Of a stretch of DNA of 64,000 nt, positions 1-13,024 are shown one piece after another. How positions within the stretch are numbered: the stretch's first letter is position 1; every line of letters starts with the position of its first letter. The notes under the pieces are model-generated. The model was not told the origin of the DNA, did not search any database, and saw nothing but the letters and a program-made list of their open reading frames with translations. The position numbers and the translations under genes are program-made. Origin of the DNA: Polytrichum commune (taxonomy: Eukaryota > Streptophyta > Polytrichopsida > Polytrichales > Polytrichaceae); the NCBI GenBank assembly GCA_950295325.1, contig OX485804.1, positions 47,232,429 through 47,296,428 on the forward strand. Reading direction: 5' to 3'.

Positions 1-1315
1 CAACAACAACCAAGTAGTGGCTTGGAAAATGAACTAATGCAATTGTAGTTCTAGGGAGAGGTACCTAATGTATTGAACTTGCATTCAATTTTCTTCATGT
101 TGCCAAACATTGAACATGAATCTCTCTGCTTTGAGAACCAGATGAATCTCTCTGCTTAGTTTTACTCAAATGCTCAATTTCAGAGTATACGAAGGCCCTG
201 TTTCCTACTACCGAGGTTGACACAGCTGAATTTCATAAAAAATTCATCGCAGCCAAATGCTCTTCAGTGCATCCCTAAACTTATGACCAGATGACCTTGT
301 ACATGCTACTACTACTCCATACAGATGAACCCTGAAACCAAAATGCTCATTTTCAGAGGGTATATGAAAACCCTGTTGCTAACTAACTTTGAGTTTTGAT
401 AAATTAAAATCCAAAAGAAACAAAAATGTGTATTGCGCCAAAATTCATGTGCGATTGGGACTGAAACTATGAGTACTGCATGAGGAACCCAATTTCATGA
501 CAAAAGCCTGAAAAGACTTTCCTAGCTAGATGACAGATGATATAGTCAGATGCAATTGCGTTGTGGTAAGTTTGTAACCTTAAATACATGATTCTATGCA
601 TATCAAGCTAAGAGTCTGGTACATTAGAAAATTCTCATCACATTACAATTGATTTGCTTAGCAGAAGCAAATGGTCTACAATCCATCTACATGTACAATT
701 TGAGAAATTATGATACAATGACCCTAAAGTTAACCTGGCTTCCACCATGGGTACTTTTGATTCACACCCTCCGAATCAAAGCAATTTCAACACTCTATAA
801 AGGGGGAACATTAGACTATCAATCTATTCACTTCAGGGTTACGTTGAGGAGAGGATATTCTTTTTATAAAAATAATAAGTGTTGCTCATGTCAAGATGTG
901 TCGGTGATTGCCAACTCAATGATACAAACTGCTTCTCTTCAACCCGGGTGAAGTGGCCCCTATGAAGAACACAAACAACCCTACAGTAACACTGAGCCAC
1001 ACTGGCGGTAGATTGAGAATGGAGCAAATGTGTATCAGATCCAACCACTGACATAAATGGTACAAAGGTGTACATATTTGAGTTTAACTTGTCAACTAGC
1101 TTTGGGACCCTTCTCAGCTCTTTGAGTCATGGAAAGGGTTGATTTCTAAATAAAGAAGGCATTTCTCGTAACACAATGACCGGGCATAAAATCAAGGATC
1201 ATGATGTTGTTGCCACTCTAATTTCTAAAGGCAATATGCACCTCACTCAAGAGCGGAAACAAGCAATTAACTCAAAATTGAGCCAATGTAGAATGCAATG
1301 TAGAACATTGCTTTG
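1..1315. other. Gene-free flank downstream of the ARIA-like gene
   Basis: AT-rich sequence with no reading frame that resembles a known protein and no visible RNA gene or repeat. The part next to 1316 lies just downstream of the stop codon of the minus-strand ARM/BTB gene and presumably includes its 3' UTR, but no convincing polyadenylation signal was identified. Confidence 0.5.
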
Positions 1316-4300
1316 CTAAGGTGTTGCTGCTGGTTGGGGGCGCAAAATTCGATGCAAGTAGTCACGTATTTCTGGAATTATTCTTTGAATAAGAGCTGGA
1401 TACCTGCATCATTCCAGGCAAAATAATCAAAAGCTTCACAACAGCAGAACACCTTCCAAGCAGAAGTTCCTCATACCATCAATCACAAAAGAACCCGGTT
1501 TGTAAACATCACATCTAGCACTAGAATTGAAAGCCTAACAAAGGCAACCACGCTTAATCATGCTATGTCCATTGCTTCAGCCAATATCCTTACCCTGGCA
1601 TGTTGCACATCTGCTCGTGTTGTTTCAATATAAACAGCACACAGGTATGCCTTAGTGATAGAGCATGGTATGCCTCCGCCAAGTCAAATACATTAGCAAC
1701 ATTTTCCACTGTTAAATCCTGCAGTTTAAAAATATGAAACATGTCAGTCTACATGAAATGAACAGGGGACATCAAAAAAAGAATGAACCTCAAACCTTCA
1801 ATCTCATTATACGTCTACCTGACACAAGTTTTAAAATACAATTCAATAACCACTTTAACACTTCTCCCTCTAACGTCCAAACAGCTACAGAATTAAAAAG
1901 AGTTCAAGTCAGCCCTGCATGACTTATACCTGTGCTATGGCGTACTCACATAACCGCTTCAAGCCTTCTAAAAGGTACTGGTCGGCAGCCCTGAGCAGAT
2001 CTTGTGCTACATCACTTGTCACTGTCACAGTGCCCGTGTAAATACACCTGAGCAGAGGTGAATTGTTAGGAAATGGGAATAGGGCCTCTAATAACAGAAG
2101 ATCGACAAAAAATAATAAATAAACAAACAACAAAAATCGAGCCCTGCCTATCAAGTATAACATGACTTTCAAAAGATTACCAATGTGCACCAGAATATAA
2201 CATTTTTCCAGAATAAATAAGCACCACACACCCTGTTGCTTACACAATCTATTTCTACTCCTGTGTCTGAATCAAGTACAAAAAGGTGTAATATCTACCT
2301 CATCATCAGCTCAAACACCTTCCAACTTATGTTGGGAATCTCAATGTCTTTAGCTTCCTTTTCCTGCATCGACCAATATATGCCTCATTAAACTCCACAG
2401 ACAATTCCTAAAAATTCATGAACTTGCCCAGATTAACTTTGATATCAGTAAACACCAGATGCTCGACTACAAAGCATGCTGCACAAACTATACTCAGTTG
2501 AAAGCTTACTCTGTAGCCACCATCAAACATGGCACGAAATGCATCAGAAGAAGCCAACAAAGCTATCCGGTGAGCATAGAAGCGCCTCCCTGAAAACAGC
2601 ATTTTCATGATCATACTCCATTGCAAAACAATATCCTCCAGAGGGGAGTAGCAAGACATCATCTCAACTTCAAATCACTTCCATAAATCTCACTGGAAGC
2701 CACATCTATCAACCTCCTTGTAGTTGTCCTACCTCATAATATGATGAACAAGTTATTCTCCCTGATATTAAACTATCAGGACCTGCACTGTTCCTCCATG
2801 AAATAAACTGGAACAACAGTGTCAACAAGCAAGTACTGACTGTTCAAAGTATTTGTGAGAACCTTCAACAAGAAATGTCACATCCGAAAGTGTGCAGCTA
2901 TTCACATACTGTTCGCCAAGATACACCTGCCATCACATTCAAAAAGAAAAGGTCATTTATGTGTCAATTCAGAAAAGAAGCATATTCATTACCCTCACCT
3001 TCATGGCATGTTTGTGAGATCAGGTAAATTCCATCATCAGATCTCATTTTTAAGGCAATATGAACCTCATTGTAGCAGTCACAACTTCTTCAAAGACGGA
3101 CACAACAATATTGACAAAAGACTGCCTACAGTAACAAGTATCACAGGGCTGCCTGAGTTGCGTCACTCTGTATCCTTACATCTCTTGCATCATGCATCCC
3201 TTCTTAACTGCCCTGTGAGGGGGTTTCAAAATTTTAGCATGTAGCAATGACTTTATGAAACTAGCTCCAAATTCTGGTACAGATCAAATTGCCGTGATTA
3301 AGTAAGCTATTAGCAAGTATGCAGCTTAGAGAGCAGGAGTAGACAAAGAAACATCTTATATACTATTTTCACCTAATCATCTCACCCACAAAAGCTGATC
3401 CTCTTCACAGTTTCCATGCACACATGTGGGAGGTGAAGAAGTCCACAGCCACACTCACCTGAGGCGTAGGAGGAAGTGGTGCAGCATCAATAGGAGACAG
3501 TGCATTTGCTTTCTTGGCCAATGTACACAAAGCAAGAGCACCATCACGCTGATACTTTGGGCTTACAAAAGTACTCAGCATCTCCAATAGCACTTCCATC
3601 CCTGTCCACAACATTCCAAAACACTCCCTTAATCCAGGCATTTTCATACAGTCAACAATCTCACCACCGCATTTATCTTGAAGTCAAAGAGCATTCCAAT
3701 CAAAAGATCCTTACCACTACTATCAATGAATATGGTGCGCTGGTCATCAGGTGAACACAAGTGCGCCAGAGTAGTGGCAACCCTACGTTGCACAATTTTG
3801 TCTGCTGATCGCATCAGGTACAGAAGATGTTTCAAAACCTGGTTCAACAAAGAACAGGACAAGTCACTTGGCCAGCATGTATTGAACCAACTCTACTGAT
3901 CCAACCACAATCATATGCTACAACGAGGCATGCCAAGTCCCTGGATCATACCCGTCCCTGGATCTTCTCTTCCAGCCGCTTTAGTGTTTTTTGGACGCAA
4001 TCTTTAGATGCCTGTGTCATACAAAAAGTCATTCAGAGAACTTTCTGAAGCTGCTGCAAATACCAACAAAACTGCATGGCATGGCAAGGCACTAAGCCCA
4101 TGGAAAACTTATCCAAATACCCTATTCAGACACACCTTTTAAACTGGCACACATGACCCCATTGTGATAATTCTACCAAGGTGCAAGACCAAGTGCTTAC
4201 TATAAACATGATTCAACGCAAATTCAATAAAGCAGCACAAATACTTGAATAGGCATTCCACAAGGTTTGCAGATCCCCAAAACCAAATGTCTCCCACACC

Positions 4301-7300
4301 TGCACGATGAGATCGCCATCGAACAGTCTTTGTACGCCACCTTCTTTTACAATATCCGAAACATTGTCCTGACAACACCATACATCAAAATTTCAGCTAA
4401 CTCCATCCTCAGGGGAAATACATGAAACAACCGCATCTCTAAACTTTATGTCATTAGATGCAAAGAAAAACTGTAAATGCAACCAAGCTTTCCACCTCAC
4501 CTCATTGTCCGCGAGGCCATACAGAGCAAATGCAGCATTATGTTGCAACGATCCATTTTTTGAATCCAGAAGCTCAAGCAAAGGCCTCAGCCCACCATCA
4601 TGAACAATTCCGGCTTGGTTGTGTGTGTTCTGCGAAGACTATATAAAAAGTGTTAATATAAGAAGTCCAAAGAATCCACAGCACATCATAATCTGCAAAA
4701 ATTGAGTAATCACTGCATACAGGCAAAAACCTAGCAAAAATCATAAAAATGAAACTGCAGCAGCCATGTGAACTGCATATATCATAAACAACACCCAGCC
4801 ATCCACCAAAGTCGGCTGAAGCTATCAGAACCTGAGCTAAGCGACCCAAAGCAAAGGCTGCCATTTCTCGAAGCTGAGGATCCGTAGCTTCCAGCATCCT
4901 TATTAGAGGCCGCACCGCACCCCTTTGTACAATATGTACCTAATCATGCACCACAAAGGAATATCAATATGCTGGTAAATTGAAGGTATCCATTCATCAC
5001 ATCAGAAACCAGAGAACTTGTGATCAAAAAACACCCAAAAACAGTAAAAAGTACAATGTAATAAGCCATCTACATCACAGATATAGATGAGGGCTTTCAG
5101 ACAATCACATGGTGCATGTAAGGCAATGCATACAAACAGCATGAATGTGGCTCATCTGCACTTGGTTACTACCAGAATGGTCCATATGAAGTTCACCCTA
5201 AAGAGTGCCAACGCAATAGCATAGTACCTTGCATTCAGCGTCCGTTGTTGCAAATTGACCTAACAAAAGGGCTGCCTCCCTTTGGCTTTCCTGACACCTT
5301 GAACTAATCATACAGAAAATACACAAATAAAGTAAACCACAAGCCCAAGAGACTACTCACAAAATGCCTAATCCTTCTGTCATCTGCATATTCATGCCAT
5401 ATACTATATTTTAAACCATTCAAGAAAGATAATTACAAAATAGAATACTGGAAACAAAGTTGTAGGGTTGGTTAAAAAGGCGCCAATCCAACATCAAATT
5501 TACCAAAGAGGACGGACAAATGATCCACTAGCAAGACCTTAAACACGTTTAATACCTCAAAAGGCCAATAACAGGTTGAAGAGCTCCAGCTGCAAGGACC
5601 TCTTTCTTAATATTCACTGAAGAGTGGACCAGGTTCCCAATCACACCAACCTGTTGACATGCAGATGAGTTGAACTTATCAAGTTCTAACACATTTCTGC
5701 GAAATAACCTCTAAACACAACTATTATAACAACTAAATATGTCATCAGAGTCAATGCTAGTTCAAATATTGCTCCTCTAGCATAGATTGGACCCAAGTTC
5801 AGACAGTCTCTGTGTATACCGCCTCGTAGTGGATACCAACATCCTCTGACCGCAACATAAAGATTAAAGTAGGAAGTGCATTGCCCTCCACAATCTGCAC
5901 ACACCACAAAACACATTGCTTCTTAGGGCACATCAAGGTTGTCTCTCCCTAATCTGGAACAAACTACAAAGTCTCTGAAATCCGAAAACTCAGGTCTGCT
6001 CCCAAATCTCTGTGACCTAAGGAAGTCATCTGTGCTCTTTACTTAATGCAGAATATCGACCATCCTAACAATCGGAGAATATAATTGTCCATAACATTGC
6101 CACAGGTCACCCATCCACACTCCAGCTGCTTGCCAGATGATTGCATTATCCAACATAAATCTAAGGGTCTTACCTGATTCTTATTTGCTTCATTCTTGAA
6201 AGCTAAAGTCCTCAATGCACCAGCTGCTGCACGTTGAACCTTGCTATCGGTTGACTCTAACAGCTCCACTAGTGGAGGAATTCCTCCTTCCGTCCTGTCA
6301 AAACCGTACAAGCATCAAGACCTCAAAAACGGATGCGTCTACCAGCAAACGAACAGTGTTCTATCCAATATTGCTGTAACGATGTGACATTCGGCACGTC
6401 CAACACCTTACCTCACACGTGTTTTGATGTGTGCATTTTCGTGTGCAAGGTTTGTAATAGCATCGGCAGCACGTCGAACTACACCGTTTACAACCCGAAC
6501 ATTCACAGTGCCACCTTGTCGCCTTAATAAAGCAACCAATGAAGGAAGTGCTCCAGCGTCTGCAATCAGCCTTTGATGTTCTGGCTGTGATCCCAAAAGG
6601 CCGAAGTTATATCCAAAGTTCAAAGTTCACCAAACCCTATCCGAAAAACTACCATGACTCACGATTCAAAAATCCATGTACCATAGAAGTTGTAAAGATG
6701 TCAGGGCTAGCAACAAGTCAGCGACAGGTCCCAAAGCGTGTTCCCTAGGTGAAAACGGAAATGAGAATCTCCAACGGATGAAACATAATGTAGCAATCGA
6801 CGCTCAACTTGAGATGGTTCTTGGAGTCTGCCTGACTGACCTTGACTGCAAGAAGCCCTAATGCAAATGCTGCGTCTTTCTCAACTTCGTGTTCACAAGC
6901 GATGGGACCCTCTCCTTCCTCTACGGAAGGAGAGCATAGGTGAGGTACAAGTGCCTCCACTGCTCCTTCCTTCACGATAGTATCCACATGTTCTTCTGAA
7001 TCATTTGCCAATTTGGCTGATAGTCAGTCTGGGAGAAAGGTCTTACAAACTCAATTGAAGTCATACACATGTACGAATAGGTTAATTTGTTCAACGAAAC
7101 CACTCTAAGATTTCGACATAAAGCACAAATGCAAAAAAACTGCAGAGTATTCAACTGATTCTCACCATGTTTAGCCAGCTCCGCTAGAGCATGCGCAGCA
7201 CGCCGTGCTGACGTGCGATCGCTGTCTCTCCAAGATAGGCATGTCCTCAGAACATCCACCTGCCCTCGCACCTCCGCTATTAGGTGATTATTCGGCCCAT

Positions 7301-7385
7301 CTACAGCTGATAACCCTAGCGACGTGTCTGCGAGCTTCCGTTTGTGGCCCTTCCTTTCACTACCAGAGTGCGATTTCGTGTCCAT
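1316..7385 (-). CDS. ARIA: ARM-repeat/BTB protein, ARIA/ABAP1 family (19 coding exons)
   Basis: In Arabidopsis, ARIA binds the ABA transcription factor ABF2 and its paralogue ABAP1 restrains DNA replication licensing; the BTB domain suggests a CUL3 adaptor, probably nuclear. Exons from the 5' end: 7385-7166, 7016-6841, 6584-6412, 6294-6174, 5894-5820, 5650-5556, 5297-5228, 4939-4832, 4629-4501, 4368-4300, 4011-3952, 3838-3715, 3601-3459, 2926-2863, 2589-2510, 2363-2299, 2047-1930, 1718-1594, 1403-1316. All introns are GT-AG and every junction keeps phase, giving 700 aa against about 710 in Arabidopsis. The N-terminus has a basic ERKGHKRKL motif. ARM repeats fill about residues 40-490 (RRAADAITNLAHEN, NGSLQHNAAFALYGLADNE). 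The BTB domain is about 530-630 (RRFYAHRIALLASSDAFRAMFDGGYR), followed by a short helical tail. The start at 7385 matches the homologue's N-terminus; in-frame ATGs at 7418 and 7475 would add 11 or 30 residues. The split between ARIA and ABAP1 is not resolvable here. Confidence 0.93.
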
Positions 7386-7475
7386 GCGGTCGTTCCCTAC
7401 TAAAGATCTGGTCTCCATGTGTTGCAGCTTCGTAAGCACTGCTGAAGGGAATACACTCTTCAACGCAAGCCACAA

Positions 7476-8365
7476 AAATGCGTGCTGTAACGTCTCATCC
7501 TAAGATATCCAACCAATGATGAACCGACATGGACACGCATCCGTATCTCACCACGACCAAAACAGTTGCACAAACAAGAGCCCGACAGACTCTCGACCTC
7601 TTACACCTGCCGCGGCACCTCACTTGCGAACAATTCTCCATTGCCAGACAATCAAAAACGAAGCCATCGTCACATCCCCTCCCTCTTCAAACTCGCACGG
7701 TGCACAACAACCTGTCAAGCCATGGTTGAGACACCTTCATCCTCCGATGACTCACTGTCCCTGCGGGCATGGTGCCTTGTACTTGACTTCTACGCCTATA
7801 TTTTGCGATGTCATACAGCACTTCTACCGTTTGTTTGCTCCCCTTCCTTTCCTTTCCTTTCCTTCCCTTCCCTTCCCTTCCCAGGCAGTCACAGCTCAAG
7901 CCAGAGGCTTGTTCGAAACAACAATTGGAGGTTGACGAGCCTGGGCGGCAATCCAGCAGCATGGAGGAGACAAAAGCGCATGAATGGCGAAGATGGAAAT
8001 GAATCGCGCGAACGTGCCTATAGGCAAGCGATTGACACAGGAAGGAGGGAGTGGCAGGCAGGGCTGAAAGACAGGGCTGGGCTAGGAAGGGAAGGCAAGG
8101 GAAAGGGCTGGGATCCCCGGGTCACCCGCGCCTAGGCTTGGCCCGGCCTGGCCCTGGCGGTCCACCGGGCGCAGCGGGGGCAGCTTTCAATTTTGAACCA
8201 GGCGGAGTCGGCCTACCTGGCTCCCCCCCTCCGGGCTTAAACGGTTTTATGACCCAGGCCCCCGTTCACACCTCACTCTCTCGTCTCATCCTTACCAATT
8301 TAGCCTTCCCACCAGGTTTTTGTATTCAAATTTGGTCATCCTTTTATGCCCATGGAGTGAGTACT
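7476..8365. other. Upstream region of the ARIA-like gene
   Basis: Presumed promoter and 5' UTR of the minus-strand gene. It contains a pyrimidine-rich microsatellite (7840-7882) and a GC-rich block (about 8050-8250) that contrasts with the AT-rich surroundings. No TATA box could be assigned with confidence. Open frames across the block are compositional and resemble no protein. Confidence 0.4.
7840..7882. repeat. Microsatellite (CTTTC/CTTCC)n
   Basis: Imperfect pentamer array of CTTTC and CTTCC units, purine-rich on the strand of the ARIA-like gene and about 450 bp upstream of its start codon. It could lie in the 5' UTR or promoter. Confidence 0.85.
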
Positions 8366-8424
8366 TACGCGATGCTTAAGTTAAGCCGGGTTTACACACA
8401 TTACGTGGCAATCACTAACTTAAG

Positions 8425-9190
8425 CCAAGTTTGCATATGTGATGTATGGGGTCACTCTTTTATATTGACACCTATATTTGAGTGGTATGTGGCACGCTTG
8501 TACTTAATAATGACATTGAGAAGACACGTGTTACAAGGAGGTTGGAGTATGTGCTCAAAATGTAGTAGACACCGTTCAAAGTTAACATGATTAGGATGGC
8601 CTATGTGATCACTTCTTATACCTAACTCCAAGTCTAAATTTAAGGTGGTGTTTTCTTTTATCCACAATTGCTTGAAAAAATGACGATTGTTGAGATAATC
8701 CCCGCCTATGGTCATATATGTATGTGCAGTTGGCAATGCTTGCAATGGGGTTACAAATCCGATTTCTTATCAAAATCACTTAGTGTTATTGCTCACAAAA
8801 GTTATGATTTACAAGTTTACACATATTATGGTCACTCTTTTTCATCAACACGTATATTTTAGTGATATGTAGCACAACTTGTAGTTAAGAACAAACATTG
8901 AGAAGACATGTGTTATGAGGAGATTGGACCATGTGCTCAAAATATACGAGACGCCAATATAGGCTCAACAATAAACATAAATTAGGTTGATCCATGTGAT
9001 CACTTCATATATCTAACTCCAAAGATCTAAAATTTCAAAAGACATTTTTTCTTATCCAAAAATGCTTCACAAAATGAGACAGTTGCCAAGTTGATCATGC
9101 TCGATAGTCAGTAATGTATACGGAGTTGGAAGTGCTCACGACAGGGTTACAAATCTTATTTCTCACCCTAATCATTCAATACTATTGCTA
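8425..9190. repeat. Diverged direct duplication, ~380-bp unit, two copies
   Basis: Two consecutive blocks (about 8425-8800 and 8805-9190) share an ordered series of landmarks: GGTCACTCTTTT, a TATATTT.GTG.TATGT segment, CATTGAGAAGACA.GTGTTA, ATGTGCTCAAAAT and ATGTGATCACTTC. Each ends in a GGGTTACAAATC-like segment. Spacing is conserved but many bases differ, so the duplication is old. A partial third relative lies at about 13385-13570. No coding potential is seen. Confidence 0.65.
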
Positions 9191-11030
9191 AGGTTCCATG
9201 AAACACAAGATTTGAACCTGACCAGAGAGAGCTTTCCATTTTGACTTTATGAGGGTATGGATATAAGTTCCACTTGTGCTCAATTAGATCTCAACCAGTG
9301 TACCCCCAATGTGATCCACTTCTGATCCAAGTAGATCTCATCCAACGAAGCTTGGGATTTGAAATTTAATTACTTCATTTTAAGTTACAAAATTGGAATA
9401 GAGAGTTGTCTACGGTACATCCATCAAGGTACATGGATCTAATGTGGACAATTATAGTTGTTGGACCCATGTAAGAACTATCTCATCCAACCGGTAATTG
9501 TGAATCATGCAAATTGTCTTCTCAAATATTTATAAATAAAATTAAGATGCAAAGCAGTAAAAGGTCAAGTCATAATTAGGCAGTAACTAATATTCAAGTA
9601 AAAGTGGACCAAGACCCAATCCAAAATTATAACATGTTAAGTTCAATATTATTCTAATATGATTGTATATGTAAACATATTTATGTTAGTATTGGACATT
9701 GGAACTTGACAATATTTACATAATAATAATAATACAAATTACATACAAATCAACATATTAATTATGATAGTATTTCAATAATACAACATTCTTCTCATCA
9801 ACGAGGATTCACATATCTCTTGTGAAACTTAAACATATTGAAAATGTATCAACAAAACTACTTACATACACGGGTAGATCACTCCATTGTCAAGTTGAAC
9901 ACCACGTGCGGCCAAAAAAAATCTTCTTTTGGTAAGTTGCACCACCAAAATGGGTCAAAATTTTATCAATTTTTTTTCATGAGTAGATATACATAATACC
10001 TATGACATAGTTAAAAGTGGTACCTAAATTTGATGATTTGTTTTTTTTATGAAACATACCATTTCTAACTAGAATGACACATAATTGAACTAAAACAATT
10101 ACTAAAAAAATAAAAGATGACTAAAAATTTCAAAAAAGTATACAAAAGATACTATCAATGGTTATGTATATGTAGAAAAAATATCATAAATTTTAAAATT
10201 ATATATGGCATGTAATATAGGGGTAGCAAACTTTGTCCGCACGTGGTGTCAACTTGACAATGAAGTGACCTCCCCGTGCTTACATATTTCATTCACCCAA
10301 ATATCCATTTATTTTTTATACATCCAATTTAATATGAGACAAATCAACCCCCCCCCCCCCCCCAAAAAAAAAATCCACCACCACCACCACCACCACCACC
10401 ATTTTATCTCCCACCCCCATTCAAAGAAGCCCGCAAAATCACACCACTAGCCCAACATTGACTCCTAAGATACCTTCGCAAAGGGTCCAATGGGAGTTTT
10501 GGGTCATGTCAAAAAAACACCTCCTTCGCATAGCAACTCGTGTGGATCACTTCCTACCATATTACATAAGAGAAGATCACAAATAGGACAAATAGATAGA
10601 TGTGTGGTTCCATTATGTCATTTAGCTCAAGTCGATTTTCTTTACATATTCATGTATGGAACAAAATGTTGCACTATATTTTGGGGGGCCCTCAATGAAT
10701 GTTGGAGAGTCTTTGGCTAGGCTATTGATTAATATATTTCAATCTCCAGTGAGTGTCACGTACCTCAATCGCTCATAAATAATATACTAAACATTTAAAT
10801 TCAATACAATAATTGTGAACTTTCAATGAAATATAATATAAAAACTACACCCTTAACAAATACAATGTGATGGACTATAAACTCGAACCACTTGACCATA
10901 GGAGGGAGATCAAAGAAAGATCCTATCTCCTCCCCCGAGCTTCCTCTCATGCCAAAGGCACCACTTTTATTTTTATTTCCAAATATAGCAAACATATATG
11001 CATAGCTCTATCTTTAGTTATGCTATGAAT
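9191..11030. other. Intergenic AT-rich DNA, no gene seen
   Basis: AT-rich sequence with long A and T runs and no reading frame resembling a protein. The only recognisable structure is a compound microsatellite at 10348-10402. Confidence 0.5.
10348..10402. repeat. Compound microsatellite C16-A10-(CCA)n
   Basis: A run of 16 C is followed by 10 A and then about nine CCA units. The His-rich reading frame across it is an effect of the repeat. Confidence 0.95.
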
Positions 11031-11206
11031 CCTCTATCTTTGGTTATTCTAGAACCTTCTTCCATCTTATGTCTCCATCACATTCTTCTAGTTGGAACTA
11101 TTTAATGCCAGCTTGATTCATCTATCCATTAAGAGTTGTCTAAATCCTATGAATAACATCCATCCACCAATAGTGGTCTAACTCTGATTTATATCTTCTA
11201 GTTGGA

Positions 11207-11344
11207 GTTGTCTAACTCCAACACAAAGATCTTCTAGAGGGATTTGTCTACCTCGTGTGCACAATGTGTCCATGGGTTGTCTAACTCCAACACAAAGATC
11301 TTCTAGAGGGATTTGTCTACCTCGTGTGCACAATGTGTCCATGG
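11207..11344. repeat. 69-bp tandem duplication, two perfect copies
   Basis: The segment beginning GTTGTCTAACTCCAACAC at 11207 recurs without visible change at 11276, a period of 69 bp. The core GTTGTCTAAC also occurs singly just upstream and downstream, so the duplication arose in a stretch already rich in this motif. Confidence 0.95.
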
Positions 11345-11530
11345 GTTGTCTAACCCATTTCTTACTCTGGAGTTGTTTGACTCCAATCACCATATTCTCA
11401 CATGCTAAATACATCAAAGTGTGGTCAGTCATCATTTCCCCCCGATTCATCAATCAATAAACATCTTAATTAAAGCACCACTATGATACATCACATTGAG
11501 GCTCCCATCTTCATTATTGTGTTCCCCAAT

Positions 11531-12300
11531 TCAAGTGTGCATGACAAACATGTGAAGTATTGTGTTGTTTTGATTCAGCCGAATGAAGTTCTTATCGGTA
11601 ATTAACATGTTGAAGAACTTGCTATACACGGACTTCCAACTAATACATCTAGAATGGGTAAATATTCCCACAATTCTCCTTTGCCCATGATAATTGAAGT
11701 AAACAACAATTTCATCCAATTTCCACAAACCTATGTAGATGCCATTGAAAGATGAACCAAGGCTCACGTACTAGAGGAAATCATGTCCATAGCAACCATC
11801 TGCAATTGGGCGTTGTGACACAGTGGGTGCAATAATTGCCATATGCAACCACAAGTGGGTGTTAACCCCCCTAGGATCTAAGTTGGCATAAATGTAATAT
11901 AAAATGCCTTGCATTGGATTCATGTGGGATGCAAGGTGTTGAATAGTGCTAACGGGCTACATGGTTTGGAAGTGCCAATGCAAATCTATGATGCCTACAT
12001 ATGTGAGAATAGCCACCGCATACAATAAGAATCAAAGTCCAACATGATAGTGTTTTCCCATCTCAGGGTGGTGGACAATCTCACTACCATCACATGCATA
12101 GTTGATTTGTGATGGCAATAGGATTATTATGCCTTTATTTTGGGTGACATGTATGTGCATGTTCCTATAATGGTGTTGTAGCTTATACAAGATAATATTT
12201 ACAAACATCTTGATCTCTATGGCGTTCATATGTTTCTTGCCAATCCAAGGGAATATGTCTACATGCTCTCGAACTAGTGATCTAAATATTAACATGTCAC
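11531..12300 (-). pseudogene. Decayed unidentified reading frame
   Basis: Two minus-strand open stretches (12295-12032 and 11767-11531) are separated by sequence that still reads as protein-like with several interruptions. Visible segments include WKLDEIVVYFNYHGQRRIVG and VREHVDIFPWIGKKHMNAIE. Similar degenerate coding-like sequence may continue to about 12960. I do not recognise the family. It may be an old transposon-derived gene or a broken host gene. Local composition is AT-rich like its surroundings, which fits long decay. Confidence 0.3.
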
Positions 12301-12988
12301 ACTATTGTCTATCCTAATTATACTATTATGAAATAATGTGTAGAATATGCTTTAATATTATGGGTGTTTAATATCTTATCAAACTGGACGAACTCACCTA
12401 AACATGTCTATTAATTCCAACAAAAACAATCTTCATGGTTTATAACAAGTAATGATCAAATTCAATATTTTGTTCATAAGTGTGATTGAGACCCAATCAC
12501 GCTTTTGCCCTCAAACAAATTTTGCCTCGTCTAGTTTTAGTGCAAAGATGAGTGGATTATCGCCAACCTCTACTACCAATGACAATTATCCTAGCTAATC
12601 ATTAGATTGGAGTCTACAACATATGACATCATTTTTAGATATGAACTAATCAAACTAGATGTGAAAATCAATTGTGATGTCATGGAACTTCATCATGGAA
12701 CATTGCACCACTTCAATATTTGCAACAACAAAAAAATCGGTACTCTTCAAGATGAGTTGAGTAAGCATTGCTTGAGCAACATCACCTTATTTCTTTGTTG
12801 AAGGTGGCAAGTCAAATCTACCATCCCCATGCTAATACTCACCAATAAAAATCTTGCAAGTTTTGATGGAATGGTTGGTTGTTTATCAAATGTTCTACAT
12901 GCTGCAGCCCTTTGCCCAGTGGGCACTGGCTCATTGCCAAGACGAACAGACACTCTATTCACGCCGGCCTCGAAAGAGGACCAGAGTT

Positions 12989-12989
<1 letters not shown>

Positions 12990-13022
<33 letters not shown>
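12990..13022. repeat. Microsatellite (TATC)n
   Basis: About eight perfect TATC units. Three overlapping frames reading YLSIYLSI across it come from the repeat. Confidence 0.97.

Positions 13023-13024
<2 letters not shown>

Noticed and set aside
8051-8590. Collagen-like Gly-Pro-rich frame
   Set aside because: It is a translation of the GC-rich low-complexity block at 8050-8250, with no homologue or gene structure.
10205-10450. His-rich small frame (poly-His run)
   Set aside because: Translation of the (CCA)n microsatellite; no other coding evidence.
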